Shown in pieces: positions 36,501-47,775 of a stretch of DNA of 64,000 bases; position 1 is the stretch's first letter; every line of letters starts with the position of its first letter. The notes beneath the pieces are model-generated. The model had not been told where the DNA came from and made no database searches. It was given only the letters and a program-made list of their open reading frames with translations. The position numbers were made by a program, and so were the translations under genes. Source of the DNA: Pachyseris speciosa (Eukaryota > Cnidaria > Anthozoa > Scleractinia > Pachyseridae); assembly GCA_016490735.1 (NCBI GenBank), contig JAEMWC010000058.1, positions 585,001 to 649,000 on the forward strand, given 5' to 3'.

Positions 36501-36669
36501 GATCTTTATGTTGTTATCCACATTGTCTACCAATACAGTGTCAGGGCGACGTTGATGGATGGTACGATCGGTGAAATTGTTGAAATCCCAGAGAATTTTA
36601 CAGCTCTCGTTTTCAAGAAATGTTTCCACTTAATATTGCCACCACTTTTATCAATCATCATCATCATCA

Positions 36670-36711
<42 letters not shown>

Positions 36712-37587
36712 CAGGGAAAGTCCATGTTCTAATAAATTAAGGATACATGTAAATATATTTTTTATCATACATTCTGTAATTAATGTAAATATTTTGAAGT
36801 AGAAATAAAGTCTGTGATTAAATTTATTATTATTATTGTTATTGTTATTATTATTATTATTTATGTGTACATGATCTGTTGCCCATTAAAAGTAAGTTCA
36901 AAATTTACCGTTCAGTGTATGAGGATTGTCTTTTGTGTTTTTTCAACAGACGCTTTAGGAAACAAGCAAGCATAGCCTTGAAAAACATATCTACGAACCC
37001 AGACAGAGAATCTGTTTTGTCGGCCTTAAGCCAAGTGGCTGTAGCGAGAGCACCTTCACAAGATGAAGCAAGTTTAATTTCTGGCAATTTAGGAACAGTC
37101 TCTTCTGGTGAAAAGAATGTGCAAAGAGCATCAACGGATCATTTGTCACGGACCCCCAGTAAGGGAGCTTTGATGACAGACATGTCAACTCGACACTTCA
37201 GAGGACTAGCTCGGACCTGACTTCATTGTTAACTCTAGTCTTTCAAAGTGACACTCTGTGGAGAAATGGTTCGGAGAGACAATTCTTAGGGCCGACTCAT
37301 GTAGCCGATCGCAGGCTGACAAGACTTAAACAGGCGAATAGCTTTGCTGAGAAAGATAGATATTTGAGCAGTTTAAGCGTTCTAACTAACACACTAGTTG
37401 TGATGTCGAATCTGATACTGATAAGTGGAAGTACCGAAGACAAAAGTGGTGAAGTTCCAGTGGAAGTAAGGTGGGTCTGTTTCTGTTAATTGTAATATAA
37501 ATAAATCAGCTAGTCAATCAATCCTGAATCAATCGATCGATCAGTCAGTCAGTCAGACCGTCAGTCAGTCATTTAATCAAACAACCG

Positions 37588-37651
<64 letters not shown>

Positions 37652-40600
37652 GGCAGGCAGTAAGTCAGTCAGTTAGTCGCTCAATCAGTCAGTCAGTCAT
37701 TCAGTTTGTCAGTCAGTGAGTCGGTCAGTTAGTTGCTCAGTCAGTCGGTTAGGTAGTCAGTCAGTCTGGTAGTCGGTCGCTCTGTTATAGTCGGTCTGGC
37801 AGTCAGTCAGTCAGTTAGTCAGTCAGCCAGCCAGCCAGTCAGGGCCCAGTTGCTCGAACCATGGTTAGCTCTAACCGTGGTTAAATACCATAACAACCTA
37901 TAGGTTTTAATACATCTTAAGCAATGGTTAACATTAACTATGTTTTGAGCAACTCAGCCCAGTCCGTTAGGTAGTCAGCCAATCAGTCGGTCAGTCGGTC
38001 GATCAATCGTTGATTTACTCCGTCAGTAACTCATGATCCGTTAAATTGCTGAACTGTAGCTTAGGTGAAGACATTTAATATCTACGTCTTATTTTAAAGT
38101 CCAGATTGCAGGTTTTGCATCCTAAAAAAATCTGTCTTTCGCATGTAGGAGGCTAAACCAGGTGGCTGCCATAATTCAAAAACGGTGGACTTAAATTTCT
38201 TCACGAGCTGGAGTTTCTGAGCAACAAATTGTTAAAGGTGAACCCACCTTCGTTCCATAACATTGACCCGACCACTCTTCCCCGAAAGAAATTGTAACGA
38301 CTCTGAAAAACGCAAGGACAGACTTGATATTTTGAGAGTACGAGTGCAAGAAGAAAAGAATCCTGTAAAAGGTATGCGGATTATGGATTTGAACCGAACG
38401 AACTTGAGTTTGTAAAGGCGGCACTTAATTTGTTGTGCCTGTTCGCTGAGACCACGGCTCCAGAGTTTGATCCTTGTTTGGAAGACATTAGAGTGCTGGA
38501 GGGATCTCGTCGGAAGGCTGCAAAACGACACATTTCGTTCCACAGTCAGCATTGCTGGTGAAAAATGCTATCAAGATTACGAAAGGAACCGATGGCCGGA
38601 AAATGATGCTGAGAAGGTTTGTCAGTAATGTCTACCTCTCTGAGGAATAAATTGTGATCATCCTGAGGGCGTTTTGAACCAAGACTCCCGGCGACAAAAC
38701 ACCATTTTGCTAATGATCAGTTCCTGGTGAATTGTGGGTAGATCTTGTCCTTTGTGGGGGCAAACGACGTAATTTGAAATTGTAAATTTGCCCGTTTGCC
38801 CCCACAAAGGACTGGATCTACCTACAATTCACCGGGAACTGATCATTAGCAAAATGGTGTTTTGAGTCTTTAAATTCTCTTCTGTGGGTTGCTCAAGGTT
38901 TGTACATTTATGTAGGAGGTAAGAGGTATAATTCTTACTAAATTATCACTTTTTTTTTACCAGAAAGTCATTTTTCCCACACAAAGAAAGTGTATTTACA
39001 AACTGTATAAACTTGGTTGTTTATTACCATTTTAGCAATGATAAGGTTTTGAAAATGCTGCATGCCGTTTTTGAAGAGTGGGGCAAGGGTATTTTCGTGA
39101 CGCCGTGATCCGGTTTTTTTTGTGCTCTGTGAATCGTGATTGAAGTGTATTCCGTGAGGCGTGAAATGCAAAAGTCCTTGGCTGTGAATCGTGAATAGAT
39201 AAGAAATAAATCGTTAATGTCTAAAGTTGAGTTCGTAGCTGAATTTCACTGCATTGTGATCAGATTTTTTCCGTGACCTTAGTGAATTTAACACTTGAGT
39301 CGTGATTCGTGAAATCGAAAATTTACTATCGTGACTTCGTGACAACCCCCCCTTGCCCCCCCTCTTAGAAGGGCTTTTTTATGATAGGGGAAGAAAACTC
39401 TGATCCAACATAATAGTGCCCTGTATATCCAATTTATATTCAGCGTCTACGCAAGACTCTTAGCTTAACGTCGAAGAGTCGAAGAGATCTTTGAATGAAA
39501 AACAGATCAGGACTGCTCGATGGAGCCGATCTGCAAAATAACCGCTCTGCAGGCCGATTTTGGGCTGGCTGGCAAAATGTTTGCTGAAATAAAAATCTTG
39601 CTGGCAGTGTTATTTTAACGAAATCTTGCTAGCATTTGTGTCCGTAATGAGTCTTACTGGCTGACACGAATCAAAACACGTCATTTCTGGCAGTTGTCTT
39701 ATTTCAGTTTTCATGCTGACTGAGAGTACTGAGGGCGCACTTTTATCTGCGTGAGATTGAAAATAAAGTTAATGAAAAACAAACTGTTTTAATATCTTGG
39801 GCTCGTAACGCAACTTTCAAAAGTCTCAACTTATTGAATAGCATGTGCTGTCAGTTGGCTTCGTATTTTGGTGGATTTTTATCTGCGAGAAGATAGGACT
39901 TCGGGAAAAACTAAAAGTAAACAACACGGGATACAGATAGAAGCCTACTGCCCGTCTTGGGGACTATCTGACATCCGAAATAAACATTTGATATATTTTG
40001 CCCAAAAATTTAGTTAAAATCAATACCCAGCTGGCTGGGTTTTTTCTTCCTTACGCGACTGCTGGCTGGCAAACTGGAAAGATTCCACCCGTGTTGGCTG
40101 GCATTTCGTGTTTTGTGGCATTTTCAACTTTGCTGGCTCGTTGAGAAACGACACGCTCGTAGCTGGCTGGATCTTTATTTCTCAAAAGTTTTGCTCGCTG
40201 GCATTGAAGAGCGGTTATTTTTTTCCCAGGAAAGTTAAATATTAACGAAGATTGGCAGGGGGACACTCAGCTAGTGTTAAGTACATCGTACGATAAAAAT
40301 TCTCAGAAAAGGTCGTTGGGTACTCCTGACAGATCCCTGTTTGGATCGTGGTACGAAATTATTGTGGTGCGACGAACTGCTTGTGTGTAGAATTCTTCAT
40401 CGAGGGTTCATTCTCTTATTTTGTCCTTCCAGATCGTTATCCCGTAGTCTTTCTCAAACCAGTATTGATACTGCGACCTCATCCAAACCGTCTCCGTCCC
40501 CTTTGGTGAATGACACGTCAACGCCATTGGTTCAAGCTACTGCTGCCCATGACGCGCGGACACAACACATTATGTAAAGCAAAGTTTACTTGATGCCAAG

Positions 40601-43600
40601 GTGATCTATTGTTTAGCACCATGGATAATGTGCGGGATTTACGAGATCCAGGTAAATACATGGTATTTTTTTAAGTTGCAGTTACTTACGGACGTTACAG
40701 TACATATTACCACTGTTACAATCAATTATGTTCTAAAAAAGAAGAAAAAACTAGTACAGAGTACAGGCCTTTTGTACAAAAATGATTATTTAATTATGTA
40801 TTGAATTGAATGAGAGTGCAGTGCTGAGAGGAGGAAATGGCTTGCAAGATCAATGCAGACCGTGATGCTGAAAAATGATTGTCTCAAAACGTGGGGAGAG
40901 CGTACAGTAAATAATGATCAAGATCGGTTGTAGGAGGCTAGTTGGTGTTAAGTTAGGAGGATCAAAGGTCCCCATGTCTTCGGTGTTGAGCCAAATTTGT
41001 AGGTTTCAATATTAAATTGAGATTTTAAAATCGCCAAAAACGTTTTTAGTTGGGGATCTTATTACTGGCCTTGGAACACCATATGTAGTATCTCGCTAGA
41101 AGAAAACAAAAGTTTAATTGCAGCGAGAATTTCGTAGAATCCGACCTCAGGCCTAAAAAAACTGTGATGTCTCTCGGGTAGTTTTGAGGTGTTAAGTTAA
41201 CGTCCAGAAGTTTTTCCATCAATTTGTCCAAAATAGTTTGACTTTCGTACATTGCCAGAAAAGATGTTTATAATTCTCGGGGCGTTACTGCAGAAAGAGC
41301 AGTTTGTGTCCTGTTTGATACCTTTTTTGTTAAAAATATGTTGGTGGGCAGAATTCTACGAAGAAGTCTGTATTGAAAACTGACAAGAGTCGAACTTTTT
41401 GTGCACGTGGATGCCAAGGTACAATGTTTATGCGGTTTTCCAAACAGCAGTATGGTGGCCTAGAACTGCCATAAGGATTTTTGGTGTTTTTTTATCTTTT
41501 TCCTTTTCATATTTTATTTCATTTTATTTTTTTATTCAGTTTATTATTTTTATTTATTTCATTTCATTCGTTTGATTTGATTTTATTTCATTTTCAAAAA
41601 ACAATTTTTTTATGAAAATGAAATTAAAGCAAATAAAAACGCTTTGTCTAAAATGAAATTAATATGAAAGTAAAGTCAATTGAAAATGAATTAAATTAAA
41701 AGCAAATGAAAAATTTATCACCGTGGCCTAAAACTGCCATAGACCAAGATACCTTGGGGGTGGCTTGTGCTTCCAAGATGGCGGCGGCAAGGATAAGGAA
41801 GGATTCTAGGAAAGAGGACTTAAAGTTGAGAGAAAAGCTGAAAGATTATGTGACTGCAAGTCTTCGCCGCGAGGAGATTTTAGATTTTATGTTAAGAGAT
41901 TTCGATTGGTATGCTTGGAGCATAAGAACTTTAGAGAGGCGTCTTCGATACTTCGATATAAGATCGACGTGTCTAGATACCCATCAGCCGGGAACTAATT
42001 TCAAAAAACTAGATACGCAGCAGCCAGAAATATTGACCAATTTTCTCGAAGCAGTTCGTTTAATATAAAATTTTCGTTGTTTGTAACTCAGAGGAACATT
42101 TCTATAGAGAATATCTGGTTAGACTATAGACTCTTAATAATTTTACATAGAAATCGAGTAGACTCTGCAGATGCCGAGACAGATTTTCGTGAAAGTAGAT
42201 TGAGAGTTTCCAACCGCGGGCATCTTGTATTTTGAAAGCCGTGCCCGTAAGTGAAGATTCCAAAGAATATGCTTTGTGTAGGCACGAAAAATTCATGCAC
42301 TGAAATACCAAAACTTCCTTAAGAATAGCTTGGGATTTATGCCAACGAACATGAAATGTAACCCCTCCCCCTGTCAAAAAAGAAGCCCTGCCGATCTCTC
42401 ATGCGAAAGTCTTTCCGATAATGATCCGTACAGAATGTGAAAACATGAAGGTGCTGCTTCACATTGTTCAATGTCATAGCAAACCATTTCGAGTGCCAAA
42501 TTTCCTCTAATCACTCCGTACTCCTCCATCCTAGAAGGTGGCTTTCTCCATGCAGAGATATAAAAAATATTTCTTTTTTAAATGATTATGTTATGTCGTA
42601 TCAGACGAATTTTCTTATTCTATAAGTCACCCCTTCGGCCCCTCACTATGGCCGTGTTGGTTTCTCTACGGTAGGCGGAAAGCTCTTTTAAAAAGTTTCT
42701 GCTGTGCATCTTCCTGTTCTTGTCTTACATGATGTTTATTTCCTACAGGCAAGTGTCCTGAAGGTTATTCGGTATCTCCAACACAGCAAATACTCGTCCA
42801 GTGGACCAGTTCAACCCGGTAACCCTTCGCCGAGAGACGCCTGGGCCCCTAAAGCACCTTCAAATCTAACGTCCCGAAGTAGCACTCTTAGTCAGCGGTC
42901 TTTGAATGCTGGGACACCAGGTCGCAATGGCATGAACAAATCAAAGTATCTTGGAGTCACGTGTGTTCGGCATGTCATTCAACACTGCGGGGGATACTTG
43001 CTGGACTCGCTGGGGCCTCCTGCGCCACCTACCTTAGGAAAGACGACTTTGATGGTGATACGGGAAGCCATAATAAACGGAGAGGTGACAAAATAAATGG
43101 ATTTAATATATACAGCTGTATCAACGTGGTACTATTAACTTGTTAGTCTGGGGGATGAAAGTATGACAAATAAAAGAAGGGTTATTGATCAGTACTCTCA
43201 CCTGAGTTTCCCGTTGCCTATGATTAATGCGGCGCATGCATCGGCGGGTCTAATCATTGGTCTACGAATAAGGCACTTAGGAGTGGCCATCCAGAGGACT
43301 GATCTTTTGCCAAACGAGTGGAACTTGGTTTTGGTTCTGCGTGCTTGTTTTCCCGAAAAAAAAAAAAACTTGGCACTCTTTGAAACAGAACTGCTACTGG
43401 TAATAATTCAAATCTTCTACTTTTAGCTGGACACGCGCCTCAAAATCGTCAAGCTTGGATGCTTTGCCCAGGTGATTGAATACATCCGGGGAAATGAAGA
43501 TGACGAGGCGCTGCAGGCGCTAGGGATTGTGGTTATTAGGATCCTTGTTGGAAGTGACATGTCGTTAAAGCAGCTGTTTTTAGCGCACGGAGGAATGAAC

Positions 43601-44525
43601 TTGATCATGGCTTTACATCAATACAAGGAGGGAATTGCAAAGGAGGAGGCAGCTCTAACAATGGTCACTTTTCGAAGGGGTCAGTTTAGCACTGCTTGTT
43701 TTCTTTTAATAACGTTTTGTTCACGTTTCTAAGAGCACAACGTATAAAATGGCCATTCATGGTGCCAACCGTAAGCATACCTCTAGGAAGGTTTTCGGGG
43801 CACTTTGGAGGTTGGAGGGGGAGGAGTGGTGGTGATACACGTAATAGCTTTGTTCCTTTGAGAGCAAAATGAACATACAGCAATCAAGCTCACTCCTAAC
43901 ACAGGCGCGGATCCAGGATTTTGAAATGGTGGGGGGTGGGGGGGGGGGTGAATTTTCTCCACCTCAATCATAGAAATCAGAGAAATCAAATATTATTTCA
44001 ATATTTGAGGGATAAGAAAAAAAAAAAAAAAAAGAAAGAAGGGGGGCTCAGAAAAAGGGGGGGGGGGGGGGGGTGAAAATTCACCCATTTCACCTCCCCT
44101 GGATCCGCGCCTGTAACATCTAGGTCCTGTCAAGGTTATTCAACTGTAAGAGGTGTCATGGGTTACAGCTTTTCATGGCGGCTCTGCATAAGTAAGCAGG
44201 AAGCACAGAAGTAACCTGCTACTGTTCAATTCAAACGTTTAATCAGCTGTGTTGTATATCTCTTAAGCAACCATGTGCGCAGGCTATAAAGCGTTCTTTT
44301 AAAGATCGAGGGAAATGAACACAATCCTACTTTATCGTTACTTTTCTTGTAGAATTCAAAGGAGGAGCTGCTAGAACGCACCGAAGGTCCAGGACAGCTG
44401 ATCCAAAACTCAGGAAGCGACAGAAATCGAATGGGTATGGAGACATCTGGCAAGAAGTGGGAGAAAAATGGAAAAGCCAAGATCAAGTTGTGAGAGTGTT
44501 AAGAAAGTTCAACGTGCGATATTAA
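28008..44525 (+). CDS. armadillo-repeat protein, unnamed, about 850 residues
   Basis: Exons: 28008-28522, 30959-30997, 33752-33904, 34497-34703, 35234-35272, 35701-35822, 36240-36365, 36950-37470, 40433-40505 (3' end uncertain), 42749-43084, 43427-43679 and 44353-44525 (stop TAA). All have GT-AG ends, and phases agree from 28522 onward if one base is restored near 37160. The translation is a series of helical armadillo-type repeats, for example EESIKREAVICLSE, LQKAALLAVKNLAAHP, QQSARLLATLAFHKAG and RKQASIALKNISTNP. A Ser-rich linker (exons at 36950 and 40433) separates these from a second helical block (DEALQALGIVVIRILVG) and a basic C-terminus. ARM proteins are scaffolds that bind other proteins; no enzyme motif is seen. 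I cannot name the orthologue. One base also seems missing near 28193, between the ATG-containing frame and the frame used afterwards. The exon at 40433 could instead run on to a TAA at 40575, as an alternative end. Confidence 0.8.
28523..30958 (+). other. first intron of the ARM gene
   Basis: Donor gtatgt at 28523 and acceptor cttgtag before 30959. It contains the hairpin repeat at 30427-30566. No other coding or RNA feature was recognised. Confidence 0.6.
30427..30566. repeat. near-perfect 140-bp palindrome
   Basis: The arms start ACTTATTGACTGAGTGAGAG and end CTCTCACTCAGTCAATAAGT, each about 65 bp. They enclose a short loop around accgagcgcagcgaggt. One mismatch region is seen in the arms. 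It would form a stable hairpin as single-stranded DNA or RNA. Confidence 0.9.
31754..32208. mobile_element. element rich in tgttcccttgttccc, with TIRs
   Basis: Ends are TGAGGGTCCCCCAGGGG and CCCCTGGGGAACCCTCA, a 17-bp inverted pair with one mismatch, flanked by gatg on both sides. Inside, the words tgttccc, cttgttccc and cgtgttccc recur many times near both ends. No open frame. Nested in the 2-kb fold-back. Confidence 0.85.
32217..32452. repeat. inner inverted repeat
   Basis: The ends aaatttctcggtcaaatcca and tggatttgaccgagaaattt are exact inverses. The arms continue as aatttgttttca/tgaaaacaaatt before diverging. It sits in the loop of the 2-kb fold-back. Confidence 0.85.
35285..35411. repeat. 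hairpin repeat next to an ARM exon
   Basis: The arms are gttgaggttcaattttatcc and ggataaaattgaaccacaac, followed inward by inverted gttcaatttttattttc. It starts about 12 bp after the donor of exon 35234-35272. Confidence 0.85.
35456..35627. mobile_element. Tigger/pogo-like MITE
   Basis: The TIR CAGCGGAACCTCGATTTAA is mirrored by TTAAATCGAGGTTCCATTG, flanked by TA on both sides. Internal tatataacgaa and gatttaacgaacga words are typical of Tigger-type non-autonomous elements. It ends about 70 bp before the acceptor at 35700. Confidence 0.85.
36379..36629 (-). mobile_element. LINE reverse-transcriptase C-terminal fragment
   Basis: The minus-strand frame encodes ILWDFNNFTDRTIHQRRPD followed by a short gap and KIIDVAVPWD. 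This is the well-known tail that follows the reverse transcriptase in many animal non-LTR elements (a WDF...RRPD...IDxAxP pattern). It is open over the whole match but has no RT core, so it is a relic. It begins about 14 bp beyond the donor of ARM exon 36240-36365. Confidence 0.75.
36656..36712. repeat. (ATC)n/(ATT)n microsatellite
   Basis: A triplet run next to the LINE fragment. A second (ATT/GTT) run lies at about 36822-36861. Confidence 0.9.
37500..38030. repeat. tetranucleotide (CAGT/CAAT)n tract
   Basis: A long imperfect array of cagt, caat and cggt units, almost pure (TCAA)n at about 37585-37650. It is interrupted by the MITE at 37842-37960 and resumes after it. It lies in the ARM intron after exon 36950-37470. 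Confidence 0.9.
37842..37960. mobile_element. small MITE inside the tetranucleotide tract
   Basis: The left end GGGCCCAGTTGCTCGAACCA is mirrored by TTTTGAGCAACTCAGCCC. Internal halves carry inverted ggttagctctaacc/ggttaacattaac words. Tetranucleotide repeats continue on both sides, so it inserted into an existing array. Confidence 0.85.
38695..38864. repeat. fold-back with about 75-bp arms
   Basis: The arms caaaacaccattttgctaat and attagcaaaatggtgttttg continue inward through gatcagttcc...gaattgt and gtttgccccc words. The loop is short and A+T-rich. Confidence 0.9.
39069..39370. mobile_element. MITE with cgtgaatcgtga words
   Basis: The left end tgaagagtggggcaagggt and the right end (ccccccttgccccccctctta) are inverted copies. 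The interior repeats gtgaatcgtga-like words. ARM intron. Confidence 0.7.
41454..41740. repeat. 19-bp direct repeats flanking an A+T palindrome
   Basis: GTGGCCTAGAACTGCCATA near 41457 and GTGGCCTAAAACTGCCATA near 41723 are direct repeats with one mismatch. Between them is an A+T-rich inverted repeat (tttcatttt...aaaatgaaa) without coding content. Confidence 0.6.
41706..42068 (+). CDS. possible mobile-element ORF fragment
   Basis: An open frame with a good start context at the internal ATG at 41779 (aagATGG). It encodes a basic N-terminus, then LREKLKDYVTASLRREEILD and WSIRTLERRLRYFDI. Repeated leucine and arginine with a WSxRTLxRRL helix resembles the helix-turn-helix lead of integrase-type proteins common in cnidarian repeats. 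This is from recall of the pattern, not from a search. It stops at 42068 with no catalytic domain, and it lies in an ARM intron. It could also be a chance frame. Confidence 0.35.
   Translation: MKNLSPWPKTAIDQDTLGVACASKMAAARIRKDSRKEDLKLREKLKDYVTASLRREEILDFMLRDFDWYAWSIRTLERRLRYFDIRSTCLDTHQPGTNFKKLDTQQPEILTNFLEAVRLI
43902..44113. mobile_element. MITE, TIR CAGGCGCGGATCCAGG
   Basis: The left end CAGGCGCGGATCCAGGAT is mirrored by CTGGATCCGCGCCTG, flanked by TAACA on both sides. The middle is poly-G and poly-A rich. Last ARM intron. Confidence 0.9.
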
Positions 44526-45689
44526 ACATTTTACTCCACCAAGAGCTCAAGTTCATTAAATGATAATAATGACACTTTACACCTAAGCTAGGATCTCATC
44601 TGCAATACGTAAGTCTGTAGATGTAGCACAAAACACCAAGGGCTAGCGGTGCTCAGCGGTATTCACATGTAAGTCACTGTTTAGGATTTTATAGTTCAAC
44701 GGTCAATCAGTGAAGCATGATGAAGAGAAAAAGATGAAATTGCTCCTTTGCACCTCTATTTTGGTGGTTATATGTCGTGGTGGTTTCATCTACAGTTTCA
44801 TAATTCAGAGCTTTAGTAATTGACTCGAGAACTGTAGATAGAGAAGGAGCATTCACTCTTTAGTATTGACGTAAATTCACAATCTGCTTTTAATTCGCCA
44901 CTTAAGAGACCTTCCAAGGGGTGGTCTGGTGTCTCTTTGTCACTCGTTTACGACTCTGTCTCTCGCTTGTTTCGTTAGGAACAAATGTCACTGTCGCAAA
45001 GAAAACAGAGGAATGGAAAGTGAATTGTCGCTGTCGCAAACTGTCGCGTTTTTTCTGTCAATTTCTGTTGGCTGTCGGCGTTTTGGGAGAAGATTGTCGC
45101 CTTTTTTCGGAGCCATGTCGCTTGTCGCCTCTACCCCTTGGAAGGCCTCACTTAAAACTTTTGCTCAAAAATTGGACTTGCCTTCGAAGGTGAAACAAGG
45201 AATTGAAAATTAGCGGAAAATGAGAGCTAATATATTTATTTATATGAACTATTGAGGGAGGGACTGAACGTTTCAAACAGTCATTGATGTATTTATTTTA
45301 TATAATAAACAATTTTGTATTTAGACGCCAATTAAACAAGCATTTTATCTACTTTGTAGTTTTGACTTCTTTTTCATCTATAACTGGGGAAGAGAATGTT
45401 TCTTCGCAGTGGGGTGGGAAGAGGAGAGACCCTGGGAACGAGGTTGAGTCATTCGTTATTGTATTCAGTCTCCGTTATTGCGCATCTCTATCACTTGTGC
45501 CTATGAAACCGGCTGAAAAAGTCAAAACCCGTGATTCAGGATGCGGAAGAGAAGATGGGACTGATCGGCTTTCTGCGACGTCCCTACAGTTTCTGGAAAT
45601 AAATTGTAATTCTCTGCTTGATTTAAAAGAAGTGAAATTCACTTACACGGCAAAATATCGTTCATCCCCCCCTCCCCCATCCCCATAAC

Positions 45690-45965
45690 CAACAGAGCGA
45701 AAGACCAGATGGGTCTACGTCCCCTACCATGTCTTTGTGAACAGTGTGTAGGTTCTTTAACGTCCCAAAGAGTTTAAAAGCAAGTGTTATGAGTCGGGAC
45801 CTACGGTTTATCGTCCTTACGTGAGAAGACTGGAAAGTTTAACCATTTGCAGATGTTATTTCAAAGGCAACATTTTCTCCTAAAGACTCTGAGTGTTGGT
45901 CTGGCCGGGGTTTAAACCTGCGACCTCCCGCACGGTAATACGATGCTCTACCAAACACTAACCTA
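45690..45965 (-). mobile_element. tRNA-derived SINE
   Basis: The minus strand begins near 45955 with ttggtagagcatcgtattac and a B-box-like gcaggtttaaaccccgg, then gaccaacactcagagtc. The last word is shared with the plus-strand SINE at 26633 (gacgaacactcagggtc), so the two are one family. The copy tails off around 45690. Confidence 0.7.
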
Positions 45966-46840
45966 AAAACAACAACCCACGAGTTTATCTTTCGAAGGGC
46001 GTATCATCGAAAGGAATTCAACGTGCTAGAATTGGGAGAATTTCATCTGGAAGGGGCTTGCGCTATTAGCGACATACATCCTGTACGTGATTTCAGGCGT
46101 GTGTCGGGGATGAAAAAGTGGCACCGTTCCCTCTTTGCTGTAGTATCAGTGCGTTGAATAACAATCGGTATTAAATGGGTTATCATCCGGGTTTTGATTG
46201 CTGAGCGATGAGTGTAACTATCATAACAGAAGAACTACAACAGCACCAACGACAACTTAAGCATCACAGTTTGTGCTTTTTTATTATGAAAACGCACGGC
46301 GGCGACATGAAACAACTGACAATACAATTTCAATAACAGCTGGTTTAGGCTCAGTATATTTGTATCTACAGACATTTTTTATTATCTTGTTTCATTATTC
46401 AACACATTGTGACAATGGCCAAATACAGTATGGTAATAGCGTGCTCAATATATGTTAAAGGGGCGTTATACCTGGATGTTGATGAAATAAGAAGTGATTT
46501 GATGAAGAAATTAGGAAGGAGAATGAGGCATACACAAACACTCAGGCAGTTCACTACAACACGGGTGCATGTCAGGTTGAGGGCTAACTGTTTGGTGGTG
46601 TGTTGCCTATTAATTTTTAACCTGCCAATTTAATCTTTAATCATCTTACAACATGCATTTTTCTTATCTTCCCTTAAATCACTCCCCCCCCCCCGCCCCA
46701 TACTCCTTCTTCATAAACACTATAAAAATCACTCAAAAATTCTGAGATATTTATGACTGGATTGCATGAAATATCGAGAGGATAACAAGACGAAAAGGTC
46801 AAAAGGTGACAAAAACGTAGCATTCAGGTGTAACTCCCCC

Positions 46841-47271
46841 TTAAAGGCGGCGAAATACGAGATACAAAAACCCTCAACTTGTCGCGCAACATTGTTTCGT
46901 TGCAAGTTTTCGTCGATGTTTCCCGTTTTTCACCTTGCGTGATCAACTTGTCGCGCAACAAAAACATTTGTTGCGGGTTGAAGAAATTTGTTGCGAAAAG
47001 TAGAGCGCGGGTCTACTTTGAGCAACAAATTTTGGCTTTGTTGCTCGTTTTTCATCAAACTCACAACTTGTCGCGCAACAAATTTGCTCGTGCCTTAACA
47101 AATCAACCAATCAGCGCGCTGCATTTCTTCAACCCGCAACAAATGTTTTTGTTGCGGGTCAACTTGATCACGCAGCAAGGTGAAAAACGCGAAACATCGA
47201 CCAAAACTTGCAACTTAACAATGTTGCGCGACAACTTGAGGGTTTTTGTATCTCGTATTTCGCCGCCTTAA
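46841..47271. mobile_element. 430-bp MITE flanked by TTAA
   Basis: It is bounded by TTAA, with inverted ends AGGCGGCGAAATACGAGATA and TATCTCGTATTTCGCCGCC. The arms go on for about 120 bp with several cttgtcgcgcaaca words. The TTAA duplication suggests mobilisation by a piggyBac-type transposase. The 130-codon frame across it is spurious. Confidence 0.9.
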
Positions 47272-47775
47272 GCTCGTCATGCACACTCAACAGATATCCG
47301 GATATTCCAGGTTTTTGGCAATAAACGTACAAAATTGTGCTTTGTTATTAATGTGTTGAGTAATAAAACAATTATCCTGCTCAATCTTGCAGAATATCAC
47401 CTGACTTTAGCCAACTTTTCCTACGGCCTCATAGGATAAGTATCACGCGATATGCGATATTCCGCGCCATTTAATCGGTCTTATGATGCGTTGTTGGTGC
47501 TATAAATCCCGTAAGTCGAGAACCTTAAGATAGGATCTACTTCATGCACTGGGAACGAATTCATTATAACATTAGTTTTCGCGTATTATGCCTCATGATC
47601 AAGAACCGGAAAATGCCGTTTGTATTATTAAAACATTGGTATAATAATTTGCTGCTAAAAACCTGATGAATCAAGTTCTTTTATTTTCATGTGGCTCGTT
47701 ATATAGAAGGATAAATAATAAATATAATATGTGTATTTTGTACATTATTTTGTACTCAACATTTGCCTGACCAGG

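Noticed and set aside
44921..45213. Two overlapping frames of 90-94 codons
   Set aside because: They come from a ctgtcgc-rich repetitive stretch. Neither shows a known motif or splice support.
46879..47271. 130-codon frame
   Set aside because: It lies wholly inside a TTAA-flanked inverted-repeat element and is built from its repeats.
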